In this document: in pieces, positions 13,249 through 24,440 of the stretch
Layout: each line of letters opens with the position of its first letter
Position numbering within the stretch: the stretch's first letter is position 1
DNA from: Bryoerythrophyllum caledonicum
Taxonomy: Eukaryota > Streptophyta > Bryopsida > Pottiales > Pottiaceae
Length of the DNA stretch: 64,000 bases
Assembly (NCBI GenBank): GCA_963971425.1
Contig: OZ020520.1
Coordinates: forward strand, 23,578,754 to 23,642,753
Direction: 5' to 3'
Notes under the pieces: generated by a model
Database searches by the model: none
What the model was told of the DNA's origin: nothing
Seen by the model: the letters and a program-made list of their open reading frames with translations, nothing else
Program-made: the position numbers and the translations under genes

Positions 13249-15174
13249 TCATACCCGTAGGCAGTTGCTGAAGGTGCCATTTTGAAGAAGCTCAGGAAGG
13301 CAATTCTTTAACGCTTCACACGCTCTGTAAGCCACGAATGGGGAGTGTCAGCAAACGAATTAAATGAAAAGAAAGTTAACCCTTAAATGTCAGAAGGTGC
13401 CACTGGTGGCCACAATATTCTACATGTAAGGTGTCGTATTTCAACATGATAAGGTTCAGATTGATTGAAATGATCTCCATATGAAAGATGTTAGTTGAAG
13501 AATCTTCAATCCAAAGGTGTAAGGAGCTTGCTAGACTTTAATACATTTTTGTATACTACAGAGTAAAATACGTGCAGGTGTATACGGTTCCCGACTGACC
13601 AGAAAGGTGATCACCTTGGGTTTATCGGATATAGAAAGGAAGGTTTAGTGAGAGCTGGTTAAACAGGTCGTTACCTTGGGTTATCCGAGAGTCGAAGGTA
13701 GCATCGGATGATGTGTTTGAGGAGGCGGACAGAAGGCTGCTCCGCCAGCATTTGCACCATGTTGGCCAGAACGGCGCTCACAGCGAAGAAGCGCTCTGCA
13801 GTGGCGCAGATGTAGGCGAGACCTACATCGTCTAGAAGAATTTTCTGCACAATGAATGTCGCCACCTGCCATGCAAGAAGTAGAGGTGTGTCATGTTCTT
13901 CCCTCTTCCTAGTGTGGTGTGAAGACAGAAAGGAAGAAGAAAACTACTCACAGTCTTGGATAATTCGCTCCCCATTTCCATGGTTCGTAGGCACAGAGGA
14001 ATAATCTCTGTTGAAAGTAGGAAGTTTATCACTTCAGTGTCATCCACCTGGAAAATAAAAGTAGCGTTAGCCTTCACAATTTCAACAATCCGTGTAGGAG
14101 TGCTAGGATGTGAAGTTAAGTTTCGTAGAGCCGTGATAAGAGATTCTCACCTTAACCAGAGCACCGATGACGCCAAGGCTCGTGAGTCGAAGATACTCAA
14201 AAGGTCTTGTCTTGCTCACGGTGTTGAGAAATGGATACAGATAGAGAGGAATGTGCGCTGCAACTCAGAAAAAGCCCTCACAATCAGACACACCGCAACC
14301 ACTGATTTCATCGCAACTAGAGCACCGTAGCGAAAGAGGGGGCGACAGTACCGTTTAAAAACAGAGCCCGAGTGTCCGGATGAGAAGCCACACACTGCAC
14401 CCACACAAAAAAGCCGAAAGCGGTCAACAATCGACAACCTTGCACATAATTCACTGACAGCAATCGTAAGGGGCGAACACTGCACCTGGAGCAAAGCCAG
14501 AGCGTTGCAGACGCGATTGGAAGCTCCGGCTGTCAAAGTGGGCGGAGACAACATAGGGTAGATGGACACGATTTCCTGCACACAAAAAATCAAAATTCAC
14601 GAACATCAACCTTTCGTGCGCATAAAACATCTCACACACCCTACGGCAGAAGTCAGAAACAACAACAACACGAAGAGCGTAAAGACTCACTCGCAGTAAT
14701 AAAGCCATCACTCCAAACACGCTCTACCCTTCTGAAGATCAAACAACAAACTGACCTGTAACAGAGCTGCAATGGTGCCGCATGAATGCCACAGGATTGG
14801 GGCCAGTTCCGGATACGCTTCCCTTTTCTGCATTTCCACCCTCCCAGCAGCGTCAGTCAGAAATCGAACTCCATCTCTCCGACCAAACCACAACACATCA
14901 CTCCAAAAAAAAATTCACCAAAAACAAAAAAGAGAACCCTAATGCCGCAGTCCTCAATTGGGGACACCAAAAACTCACAACTTTTTTTTTTCTGACGAAG
15001 GAGAAGAAGAATCACACAACAACCACACGAGAGGAGGGAAAAAAACACAAAACAGAAAGTGTTTGGTGTCTGCCTCGGGAGGGACGCCCCACCCACCTTG
15101 GAAAGGTCAAGAAGCGCGTTTTCCCGCTGCTCCGGCACGATGAGCTCCAGCACCAACTGCTCCGCAGTCGACAT
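13249..15174 (-). CDS. CNOT9: CCR4-NOT complex subunit CNOT9 (RCD1/CAF40-like)
   Basis: Complete 8-exon gene. Exons in coding order: 15174-15097, 14827-14756, 14575-14486, 14394-14352, 14257-14151, 14047-13952, 13865-13675, 13324-13249. All phases close to a 250-aa protein starting [19 protein letters not shown] and ending [14 protein letters not shown]9 is the armadillo-repeat subunit of the CCR4-NOT deadenylase, which shortens mRNA poly(A) tails and recruits GW/Trp-containing partners. Diagnostic blocks are [50 protein letters not shown] and [20 protein letters not shown]. The conserved core is whole. The protein is shorter than many relatives (~300 aa), because it begins close to the core. 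The last intron carries a dispersed repeat. The gene converges on the peptidase gene with about 1.2 kb between stop codons. Confidence 0.95.
13373..13613 (+). repeat. Dispersed ~190-bp repeat inside the last CNOT9 intron, copy 3
   Basis: Starts near TTAACCCTTAAATGTC, then GGTGCCACTGGTGGCCAC, then the shared core (CTACATGTAAGGTGTCGTAT, AAAGATGTTAGTTGAAGAAT, CAATCCAAAGGTG, AAAATACGTGCAGG, ACGGTTCCCGACTGACC). It fills most of the intron 13,325-13,674. The exon boundaries are intact, so it should be tolerated. It shows that the family begins with a TTAACCCTTAA-type motif whose mirror image (TTTAAGGGTTAA) ends the copy near 27.0 kb. Confidence 0.65.
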
Positions 15175-16430
15175 GGCGAGGAGGAAGACGACGAGGAGAA
15201 TCACAAAACAACACTGCTGCACATAAAACACTACGGCGTTCGTGGTGTCCCGCCTCCCGTTCACGCCGCCATAGCCGGGGAAATAAAGTAGATAGATTGA
15301 GTGCAGCTGCTGCTGCTGCCGGACGAGAAAATGACGATGGAGGTGAGTGACCCTAAACACTTGAATCCTTGCTCTTTGATGGGGAAATGATACCAAAAAT
15401 ACAAGTAATGAGACAAGGAAAGTTGAAGGAAAAAACTGCCGAATAACGAGTCAAGGCATCGGAGCCGACATCGTGCTCTTGGTTGTTGCTCCTCTGCTTC
15501 CCGTGTGAACGCGTCCTCGACGTGGATGAATGACTGTTCGGATGGCGACGTGTTTCATCCAGTGTCTGTTCTTCGAGTTATCTAGGATTGGAGTAGATTA
15601 CGCAGGACATTCAATCTAGGCCTTCTTTACATCTGTCATTGGTCTGAGGTGGGCCTTATTTAGGGGTTGTTTGAGGAAGTTAACCCCTACATTTGGAGGA
15701 GGAAATTATGATTTCTAAGAACAAGTGTAGATCTTTGTTGTCCCTTATTGAGCAAAGGTACTGTACCAAAGGGTTGGATTCGGCTTTAAACATTTCTAAA
15801 AATAGTTGCCAATTTTTTGGAAAATCTTCTTCAATTTTTTTAACACGGTGGAAAAACGGATTTAGACAAATATTCTATTTTAGAATTTTGTCAAAATTCT
15901 ATTTAAAACCAAATCCGACCCTAGGATACGATAGTCTCTAGTTAAGTAAACTTGTGTAATTAAAAATTGAATGTACACGTTATATACCTTTAATATACTT
16001 TATATACCCATTATTTGTATACCCACTACGTATTCAAGTATGCTAGGTTTCGGCTTCACATGGTTTCATTAGTTTCCTTTTATATACATAGACATATTGA
16101 TCTCCGTTGCCCCTACCATATCAAGGGCAGTCCCTAGTTGAGTTGAGTGTAAATCTTTGTTGATGCTAACATCAAATTACCTCCTATATACTTTCCATAC
16201 CCCTTATATACTTTATATTTACATTATATACTTTATTTTCATGTTGAATACCCAAGTACCCTATGTTTTGGCTTCATATGGTATTATCTGTTTCCTTTGG
16301 TATTAAGAGATTAAAACTTAACCCTTAACAATTGTGCAAAATTGTATACGTAGGCACGTAATTTATTCTATAGAGTACAAATGTATACATGTGTAAATGC
16401 ATAATGCATGACAAGACTTATTACCTTTGG
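15175..16430. other. CNOT9 upstream region and TATATAC-rich repeat
   Basis: 15,175-15,560 is GC-richer and should hold the CNOT9 promoter and 5' UTR. No clear TATA box could be assigned. 15,960-16,330 is built from irregular repeats of TTTATATACC and TTATATACTTTATAT. It matches a stretch near 39.37-39.66 kb, and both end near a TTAACCCTTAA or TTAATCCTTAAG motif and lie just outside the 3' end of a LINE. No gene seen. Confidence 0.5.
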
Positions 16431-16433
16431 AGA

Positions 16434-16475
16434 GAGAGAAGAACGCCGGTCTCCGAAGGAGACTGGCGTGAATAA
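16434..16475 (-). other. LINE-1 3'-terminal stem-loop
   Basis: On the plus strand the block reads AACGCCGGTCTCC, GAA, GGAGACTGGCGT: a near-perfect hairpin with a three-base loop, bordered by a GA-rich tail (TTC on the element strand). The same hairpin at three other loci with compensating or matched changes suggests it is the RT recognition structure for the RNA 3' end. Confidence 0.7.
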
Positions 16476-16930
16476 AGTGTTTGTTCGTTCCACTACTAAG
16501 ACCATGCCCAGCGGACAAGGGGTTAGTAAGCTGGAACTACTTCCCCCTTTCGAGGGTAGATACTATGTAACAAGTAGCCAAAAATCAGAGAACCAACCAA
16601 TCATAAGGGCAACAAGGAGTGTGGAGAGAGAGAGAGAGGAGGGGGGGGAGATGGAAAGGAGGGTGTGTTTTTGCAATGTAAGTGCGTTTTCAAAGTGAAG
16701 AGGGGGGGAGTAAGTTTATGGGGGGTCTTGTGTATTGGGAAGGGCTTGGTTGTTTTCAATTTTCCGTTTATGAAGGAGGATGGACATAGCATGTTGTATG
16801 GCAATGATGTTAATATTCTTGAAAGTGTTCGTAATTGTATCAATAGGTATTTTGAAGGTGTTTTCTAGAGTTTTCATAGATGAGATAAAGGTGGTGGCTC
16901 GAGCACCTGCTGTGATTACAACAAGGGGGT

Positions 16931-17446
16931 CTACTTTCTATCCAAGGGTAGGATGTCATCAATAAGGGGTTGGTATTTGTTAATTTTGTTTTCAATTGTT
17001 TCTGGGGAGAATATGTCATTACAATATGTAAATTCTACGAATTGAATGGTGTAGTCTTGGTTAACGTGGTCGGGTGGAGGGTTATTGTATGGTAGCCCTC
17101 TAACGCAGAGTATGTCTCGTTTTAGGCGAGCACTGCAATGGCATCGTTGGGTCTCACATGTACATGAGAGTAGCCATTTTGGGACTGTGTTTTCTTGTGG
17201 GTTGTTGTTAAAGGTGCCGGCATTCATGAGGATAAAACATCTTGATTTATTATGGGAGGTGATTAATTTACGAATTTCCCATACGGCTTTGTTATGTCTT
17301 TTGACAATTAGGGAGTGTATGTGGTGGTTATGGCATTTGAGTAAAACATGTAGCCATGTGTCGGGATCCGTGGACGTGCATATTGGGCATGTAATCGATG
17401 GAAATCTTTCAATTCCGAAGAAGAGTTGTTTTTGGGCGTTTCCCAT
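16931..17446 (-). pseudogene. LINE-1 C-terminal CCHC-type finger region
   Basis: 171-codon frame beginning MGNAQKQLFFGIERFPSI and containing ITCPICTSTDPDTWLHVLLK followed by CHNHHIHSLIVKRHN. This gives a Cys-x2-Cys ... His-x4-Cys arrangement of the kind found C-terminal to RT/RNase H in many LINEs, thought to bind the element RNA or target DNA. The same block is present in LINE-2 at 54.0-54.3 kb with high identity. Downstream to 16,475 is the 3' UTR. Confidence 0.75.
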
Positions 17447-17751
17447 ATTGTCCGGTACGGAATTTGATAAGGCATGTTATTTGTGAGTCGGTAATGATGG
17501 GGTTTTTCCAGAATTTTGTGGATAGTTCATTGTATGTTGTTGTTGTTAGTCCATTTTTCTATGTTAGGGAAGTTATCTGAAATTGTGTCAAGGTTGTTAT
17601 ATAGGTCCTGTTTTTGAAGGTATTTGTCCAAAAATCTGATCGGGCCTTTATCAGGGGTGTCTTCTTTGGAGGGCCAGTCTTCTTTTTGGAAGTAATGTGG
17701 GGTGGCGTGTGCATGTTCGTGTGGGTCTTTGGCATTTTTGTGTGATTTTTC

Positions 17752-18330
17752 TCAGCCTTCTTTTGCTAGTTTCTCTGTTTGTTCGTTACCATCTATGTTG
17801 GCATGTGCTCGAACTTTGTGGAGGGTTGTAATTTGTTTTCGCTTCAGTATCATTTGAACCATAGATTTTAGTATGACTTGGTTGGGGTGGCTATTGTGGT
17901 GCGTAGGGTGGGTTATTTGGGTGTTTAATAAGTATAGTGCGTTAATGCAGTCTGTGAATATGTGCGTTGGTTCGTTATTGTATTTTGTTGTAACAATTTC
18001 CAGTGTTTTGTGGATGGCCATGAGTTCTGCTCTGAGGATATTTTGTAATCCATGCAGTCTCTTGGCTAATTTGATTTCTTTCGTAGAATTGTATATTCCA
18101 TATCCGGCTTTTTCTCTGCGCCAATTACCTGGACTAATCTGCTCTGGTGGTTTGAAGGAGCCATCAGTATAGTAGCTATATGCGGGTTCAAATTTTGGTG
18201 AGGTGAGAGTTTGGTAGTCCGGGAGGGGGGGGAGTGATAATATGTATTCTAGTATATTGTTGTTGTAATTTAGTTTTGACCATTTTTTGTTTCTGCTGAG
18301 TGGTGTTTGTATAGGTGTTGGTGGGGCCAT
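17752..18330 (-). pseudogene. LINE-1 RNase H domain
   Basis: 192-codon frame with the RNase H acidic residues: SYYTDGSFKPPEQ (Asp), LRAELMAIHKTLEIV (Glu), HIFTDCINALYLLN (Asp) and the C-terminal KVRAHANIDGNEQTEKLA. In the last box the usual Asp (E-x-A-D-x-L-A) is Glu here, whereas LINE-2 keeps it (GNEQADNLA). RNase H would remove RNA from the RNA-DNA hybrid during target-primed reverse transcription. It overlaps and is out of frame with the upstream 675-codon frame, implying a small indel between them. Confidence 0.85.
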
Positions 18331-18390
18331 CTTTGTGTATATCCGATTTATGTAAAGAGTTTTTGCAATGGAGGTGAGTTCGGCAAGTTG

Positions 18391-20418
18391 TTATGGGGTG
18401 CAAAGGTTTTGGTTTTGGTGGTGGATGCATATTATTTGTAATGTGGATGGTTCAATTCTAGGTTTTTTTAGCTCAGGTGGGATAGTAGGTTCTTCGTATG
18501 GAATTGAGTCTGCTTCCAATATTGCAATGATATAGGAGTCTGCGAATGGGCTTGACTGTGGATTAAAGTTTTGGTACCAATTTTTGTATGGTGTGATAAT
18601 GAGTGTAGATGTGTGTTGTGGATTATTTTTAGCAGCAAGACGGGCCCAATGTAGTGCTTGTTGAGTTTCCTCCTCATTGTGGGGGTGAGCTATACCATTA
18701 CCGGTCCATTTGTAGTCAAAGGCCTTTCCCAAGGAGCCAAATATTTTATCTCTTTCAAAAGGTGAGTAGAATTTTTTTAGTTTGGTGGAGCATGTGACGG
18801 GGGAGGAGAAGTATGATTGTTCAATGTTAAAGGACGAGATTAATGAGTCTAGGATAGGTGTGGGTATTGAGTATTGTGCATTTTTGAGGGGGTTATTTTT
18901 TGGAATACAGTATTTATATCTTTGGTATAGCCAAAATAGTTCGGTTTCAAATGGTTGGGTTGCTGGTTCAATGTTTGTAGGAGTTTGTAGTTTCATGTTG
19001 TATTGATTCCATAGCCATTGGAGTCTAGTAGTGGGGATAGTGTGTAGATGTCGACCATTTGCTTCGTATAGATGGGCTTTATTGTTTTCTATTTTTATTG
19101 TGTTCAGGACTGTGATAATATCATTTTTGAGGTTACATTCTGTGGTATATATGTTTAGGAGTGGAATGGTTATAGGTGGAGTTACTGATCTTGAGTCTTG
19201 TAATTGTTCTTGGGGGTGATAGACTTGAATGATTTCTGAGTAGAATTTATCTTTAATTTTTTGATAATATTGTTTTAGTTTTTCGGTGTTATGTGTGGAG
19301 GTATTACAGTCGTGTCTTGGAAAGAGGTTTCTTTGAGGAAGCCATTTATTGAATGTATTGTTGTTGTGTTGCCATTGGCATAGGTATTTTATATAGCTAT
19401 TTTGTATTCTATTGGTATCTAGATGTTGTATATGTTCATGGCGTATGATGTTGTTAATAGGGTATGTGGTGGGGTTTTTGGTAATGTATGTTGGGGGGCG
19501 GGGGTGGTATGGGTATAAGGGGTTGGGAGGATGGATTGGTAGTAGGGTGTTTCTTGGGGGGATGTTGTTGTTGATGGTGATGAATGGGTTTTGGAGTATG
19601 TGAGAGTATGTATGTATGTTGCAAGAAATAGCACATGTAGTGGGGCATGTTGGATGACAGAAAAGTTGTCTGGCAACATTTAGGGCACTCTGGATTAATT
19701 TAGATGGGGTAAAGTGGAAGGTTTTGAAGTCCTCATTATTCATAATGTGTGTGCCGTTTGGTAAAGTAATTTGTTTTAATTCGAAAATATTTTTTGAGAG
19801 GAGTTTTTGTAAAAGTTTTTGGGAAAGTTGGGCATTGAGTGTGTTATGCTTTAGTGTTTCTTGCCGCCATACTTTTTCTAATGATGTTTGGTCAAATAGA
19901 AAATTTGGGAGTGTACTCTTAAGGTGAATTTTAGCTACGTGTTTTAATAGGAAGAGTGTTCGAGTTATTGGTGATCTTATGCAATCTGTGCTTTTAGTTC
20001 TAGGTATATTTTCGGCCCCACCATATTGAGCAAGAACATAATGTGTTAGCCCATTACATATTTTTCCGAGCCTACCTTTGTCATTTAAGGCATTTTGTAA
20101 TTGTTCCCCTATGCATCTTAGGTAGGCATTTTTGAGGGAGAACGCTTCGAGTCCAAATAGGTTATGTGATAGTTGGGTTATTGCATTTGACATGCATTTT
20201 GGCATGCCACAAATGGTTTTTTGTATGGCTGTGATCTTTTGGTCCAGTTTTTTAATGGCTGGCATAGAGTATGGTACAGCGTAGAAACTGTATGCTATAC
20301 CTGGGCGTATTACGGTGTCAACCATTTTAATTTTTTGTTTCATAGTGGCCGGACATGTTGTTAATTCTTTGCATTGTTTAATGAGTTTTGTAGTCGTAGT
20401 GTGAATTTGGATTTTCAT
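18391..20418 (-). pseudogene. LINE-1 post-RT region (thumb and linker), 675-codon open frame
   Basis: Long uninterrupted frame following the RT core. Its start (KQKIKMVDTVIRPGIAYSFY, then IKKLDQKITAIQKTICGMPK) is the standard LINE RT thumb region. The remainder is a His/Thr/Asn-rich linker without a recognised domain, leading to the RNase H. Survival of a frame this long, next to a broken endonuclease, indicates fairly recent insertion. A partial match to LINE-2 lies at 54.7-55.6 kb. Confidence 0.75.
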
Positions 20419-21341
20419 TTTAGAGAAGGAACAAGATTTGTCCCTAGGTAAACATATGCTTCGTTTTGGTGTAGTATGGGGATTGGTTGACCTCGGTAGT
20501 TGATGTTAGAGGCTTGCATTAGGGCTTTAAATGTAGTTGGGTTTATTTTGGATTTGTTTGGGCATTCTGTGGCCGCGCAATTTGGGACGCCTACGTCCAT
20601 ACCAATCCATTTACAATATCTGTCAATTTTATCAATTTGTGTTTGTAATGATTTTATTTTGTTAGTTATAGTAGCTAGGTCATTGGCGTAGGCGGCAGAA
20701 TTTATGGTGGTTTGTGATGTACCAAATGTGTATCCATTATTGCCTCGCTCTAGCCATATAAGTAGTGGTTCTAAAAATATAATGAATAGATATAGACTGA
20801 GGGTGTCTCCTTGTATGGTGCCTCTATGGATAGGGATGGGCTTAGTTTTACCAAAGTGTTCACCGGTGTAGTAGGTAGATGATTGGGAGTAGATATTTCC
20901 AACTAGTGCAGTTGCATCTTTTGGGTACCCAATATCAGTCATTATTGCTAATAGTCGAGCGTGGTCTATAGAGCCAAAGGCGTTTTTGAAGTCAACATAT
21001 AGGACATAGATGTCTTGATTTGTGAATCGTGCGTCTTCTAGTGTCGCTATTATAGTTTGTATATGTCTGGAAGTGCTTCTTTCTGCTCTAAATCCTTCTT
21101 GACTATCGTGTAGGATTTTAAACTTTTCACCATATGACGATAGTATTGTTGTAAGTGTACATGTGTAGAGTTTATATATTGTATTGGCTAATGCGATTGG
21201 TCTATGATTTGGTAATATTGAAGGATCTCCTTTTTTGTATAGTAAAATTGTTGCACTTGTTTTCCATGAGTCTGGTATTTGTTTTTGTTTGTAGTAATGA
21301 GAGAAAATTAGTAATAGTAATTTATTAAATCTTGGAGGCAT
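20415..21341 (-). pseudogene. LINE-1 reverse transcriptase core
   Basis: 308-codon frame holding RT blocks in order: DSWKTSATILLYKKGDPSIL, NHRPIALANTIYKLYTC, DSQEGFRAERSTSRHIQT, VLYVDFKNAFGSIDHARL, IHRGTIQGDTLSLYLF and the catalytic box AYANDLATI. The box should be Y-A-D-D; here the first Asp is Asn (AAT, about 20,682-20,684), a G-to-A type change that should abolish activity. The RT N-terminal fingers lie upstream (to about 21.7 kb) in broken frames. The frame ends where it meets the following 675-codon frame: a one-base difference in an A run near 20,418 shifts LVPSLK out of MKIQIHTT. Confidence 0.88.
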
Positions 21342-22000
21342 GTTTTTTAGTATTGAGTTCGGTATACGGTCTAGCCCTGGGGCTTTGTTATTTCCGAGGT
21401 TTCGGAGACATGTGTCATATATGGCTCTGTTGAAGTATGTGTGTAGAGGAATTTCAGATTCACCTCGTTTGTCTAAGGTAAATCCATCTAGGTCATGCCA
21501 TGGGTATTGGCGTACTGCGCATGTGCATTCGATAAGATGTCGTGGTTGGTAGTTGCATGTTGGTACTGTGGGTCTATTATTTTGACTCTATTGGTTGAAT
21601 ATTTCGTTTGCAATATCTTCCGGGCTAGTTAGAATGTTATGATGTTGATCAGTGATACAATCTAGTGGTGGGGATTCTAGTTCTTAAAAAACTTTTCTAT
21701 TTATTTTTTTAGGGCTAGTTTCATGTAGTTGTCTGTATTTTGAGATGGCTTTTTTAATATTATCTTTGGAGTAATTTGTAGTTACTTTCCGGGCTTGAAT
21801 TTTGGCATTTTTTGCGATTAGTGCAATGTCTTTTATCCATGTCTCATGGGGTAAGTCCGGGGGGGGGGTGGGGCAGGGATTTGGGTATGGTGCAAGGTTG
21901 TTAATTTGTTACATATGGGGTGGTTATGCCATTGTGGGTTATTTTTTAGGATTCTAATAGTTTTTTGTATTATATGGTATGTGGTCATGTGTTGTTTCCA

Positions 22001-23185
22001 TTATTTGGACAGTTTGCGGGGTAGATAACCACCTTGTTGTGATGATCTGTTTGTCATTTGTGGTATTGGTTGGATTTTGCAAGTTTGTTCCAATGTATTG
22101 GAGATATTATTTATAAGTATATCTAGGGTGTGGCACGTTTTGTGCCATTGTGTTGGGGAGAGTTGGTTGTTATTTTCAAGGGTGTTTATGAGGGAGTTAA
22201 TTTGTATGGAGTTTTTTTCAAAGAACTTTGTGTTGAATTTTTCTAAGTTATCTTTTGGGATAGGGTTTAGTATCCTAATAGTATCCTTGTTTGTGATTAT
22301 AGAGGTGCGACTAATTAGCGTGTTATTTGGGATGTGAAGTTGTATAGGCGAGTGATCTGAGTTGAGAGTAGTATCTTTATTTGTTGTAGAGGTGTATTGT
22401 GTAATGTTATTTGTATTTATATAAAGCCGTCTATTAGGCTCCAATCACTGTAGTTATATCCGCCTTGTCTGGAGTATTGTGTATCAATATTTATATAGGT
22501 AAGGTTTAAGTTTTCTGTGAAGTGGCGCCATTGGTAGTCTATGGTTTGAGGAGGGGTGTTATGGTTTCCGTTTTGTCGACCGATTAAAGCTATGTCTCTG
22601 TTGAAGTCTCCACATAATAGGTAGGTATGGTTAGGGTTTTTATTTGTTTGAGATGCAATGGTGTTTTGTATGTCTATAATAAATCTAGTATCTTCGGGAT
22701 GGGAGGCATATACATATGAAAGATTAACCATGGTTGTAGTCGTTGATTAACGATTTTAATTATTTGAAGGTAAGGAGATATGTGCATTGGGGTAGGAATT
22801 TTTTTGATGTTGCCTGGAAAAACATAGTTCTTGTGTATTAGTGTAAGGAGGCCACCGCGGCCCGGTGTGTATGGTTTGCCTTGTTGTATGCACCTTGTTA
22901 GTGCATGTGTGTTGTTAAAAATAAGTTGTAGTCTTGAAAAATGTTTTGTATGTATTTAGTAGATTTTGTGGCCGATAGTTTTGTTTCTTGTATAACTCTG
23001 ACTGCCGGTGGCGTGTTTGTATATGTGACCAAGGCTTGTAGGCTAGGGAGAGCGGTGTTTAGAGATGAGGCATTCCATGTAATTATGTTTGTGTCTCTAT
23101 TGTTTGAGCTAATATTTTGGTTTTGTGGAGGGAGGTAAGAGGGTGGGGGGGTGGATGGGTATATTCTGGTATGGGGTCTAAACAT
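22001..23185 (-). pseudogene. LINE-1 apurinic/apyrimidinic-type endonuclease domain, broken
   Basis: Three consecutive open pieces cover the domain. 23,185-22,898 carries NIITWNASSLNTALPSL and the catalytic-type VIQETKLS (Gln-Glu). 22,731-22,417 carries YLLCGDFNRDIALIGR (Gly-Asp-Phe-Asn) and NYSDWSLIDGF. 22,444-22,001 carries TTLNSDHSPIQLHIPN (Ser-Asp-His). These are the hallmark motifs of the endonuclease that nicks target DNA for target-primed reverse transcription. The pieces lie in different frames or are split by stops, so the domain cannot be made from this copy. Confidence 0.8.
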
Positions 23186-23403
23186 TTTAGTGACTCATTA
23201 ATTAGATTGTTAGGAAGGTAAGGGAATTTTTGTTTTATTGTGAGGTTTGAGGGGGGTACAGTTTGACTGTGTAAGAAGTCGTATATTTCTTTATGTATTG
23301 AGTTTCCGTGGTTTATGATATTTAGGTTATCTTCAAGAAATTTTGTATAAGGGTGTGTGGTATTAATATGTCTTTCGGGTGGATTTTGTAAGTTTGATAA
23401 GGT

Positions 23404-23961
23404 TCATAATAGTGTGTTGGTCCATGTAATTATATTCGGGTTTTGTAAATTTAGAAGACGGTTACATTCGTTTATGTTTGGGTGGATCGTAACTACTAGG
23501 GCGTAGAAAATATGTGTTGATGGATGCGTATTTTTTTGTTGTATATATTGGGCAATATTTGGATGTGTTGTGTTGTGTATTTGATGTAGTATATGTGTGG
23601 TTTTAAAAAGGGGTAAGAATGTCTGAGCAAGGTGTTTGTATTCCGGGTGTAGTTTTATGGTATTTGGTATGAAGTAAATTTTGGCGTTTTTCTTATGTGC
23701 TGTGGGATGTCTTTTTAGTACATTAGGCATGGGTCCCGGATTGGTTTCTATATCTCCACTTCGTAATAATAGTATTTTATAGTGTGATGGTTTGGTGTGT
23801 TGTTTTTGGTTTATTTGTTTTTGTATATATTCTGGGTGTTTTTTTGTTTTTTTGTTTTTGGTTTTAGTGTTTTTATTGATGTACGTGTTTATGTTTTTGT
23901 TTGTAGAATTTGTTGTGATTTTTTTTTCCCCCGTCATTCTAAGTGTTATCTTTGGATACAT
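23404..23961 (-). pseudogene. LINE-1 5' coding region with 2A-like ribosome-skipping motif
   Basis: 185-codon frame, very rich in Lys, Asn and Thr for the first 60 residues. Then comes ILLLRSGDIETNPGP at residues 63-77 (the D...P core spans 23,731-23,754), followed directly by Met-Pro. The core fits the 2A consensus D-(V/I)-E-x-N-P-G-P exactly, with the usual hydrophobic LLLRSG lead-in. In viruses and some animal APE-type LINEs this motif makes the ribosome release the nascent chain between the final Gly and Pro. By analogy it would separate a basic ~76-residue leader from the endonuclease-RT polyprotein. The frame stops at 23,404, then coding similarity continues. Function is inferred from the motif alone. 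Confidence 0.8.
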
Positions 23962-24029
23962 ATTTTTTATAGAGTTTGTGTTGGCTTGATTCTAATTTTT
24001 TTCTAGATGTGTTTTTGTATGTGTTTTTG

Positions 24030-24440
24030 TGGTTTTTTGTAAGTGGATTTTTGTTTGCGAGTGTGGGTGTGTGAGTTTGTGTATGTGTATATATGTGTAT
24101 GTATTATGTGTGTGTATTTGGTTGTGTGAATGTGTTTTTGTGTATGTGTGTACATGTGTATTTGTGGTTTTATTTTGTGTGTTTATATGTGTGCGAGTGT
24201 GTGGGTGTTTGTGTATTTGTCTTGATGTGTTTGTGTGTGTGTATGTATGTGAGTGTGTATGCGATTGTTTTGATTTTTTGAGGTGAGTTTGTATTGGTGA
24301 TAGTTTGTTTGTTTATGGTTTTGGAAGATGTGTGTAAGAGGTGACATGTGAGTTGGTAGTTGTTCTTATTAGTTGGAGGTGTGTGTGGAAGTAGGGCTAG
24401 TGTATTGTGTGTGTATGTGTGAGGTATGTTTTTGATGTAA
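24030..24440. repeat. TG-rich low-complexity tract
   Basis: Irregular TGTGTGTAT-type repeats for about 400 bp. On the minus strand it is CA-rich and lies just upstream of the LINE-1 coding region, so it may be part of the LINE 5' UTR. From 24,440 to 24,990 the sequence is purine-rich (TAGAGAGAG, GGTAGAG) without a gene. Confidence 0.6.

Larger units (their letters stand above)
16434..24300 (-). mobile_element. LINE-1: long non-LTR retrotransposon (2A-like, APE, RT, RNase H, CCHC)
   Basis: Near full-length LINE on the minus strand. Its 3' end is at about 16,434, marked by a hairpin plus GAA/TTC tail. The 5' end is uncertain (24.0 to 24.9 kb). In coding order: a lysine/asparagine-rich leader with a 2A-like motif (23.96-23.40 kb), apurinic-type endonuclease (23.19-22.00), reverse transcriptase (about 21.7-20.4), a long post-RT region (20.42-18.39), RNase H (18.33-17.75) and a CCHC finger (17.45-16.93). 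The frame is interrupted several times by stops and one-base shifts, and one catalytic Asp of the RT is changed, so this copy should be inactive. Base composition is low-GC and A-rich on the coding strand, unlike neighbouring genes. APE plus RNase H places it in the broad I/R1/Jockey-like or plant L1-RH range; the clade needs a tree. Confidence 0.9.

Noticed and set aside
14782-15396. Frames of 170-180 codons on both strands
   Set aside because: They overlap the first exons and introns of CNOT9; the spliced CNOT9 frame accounts for the conserved part.
24029-24286. Cys/Val-rich frames suggestive of a membrane or cysteine-rich peptide
   Set aside because: They read through the TG-rich low-complexity tract in more than one frame.
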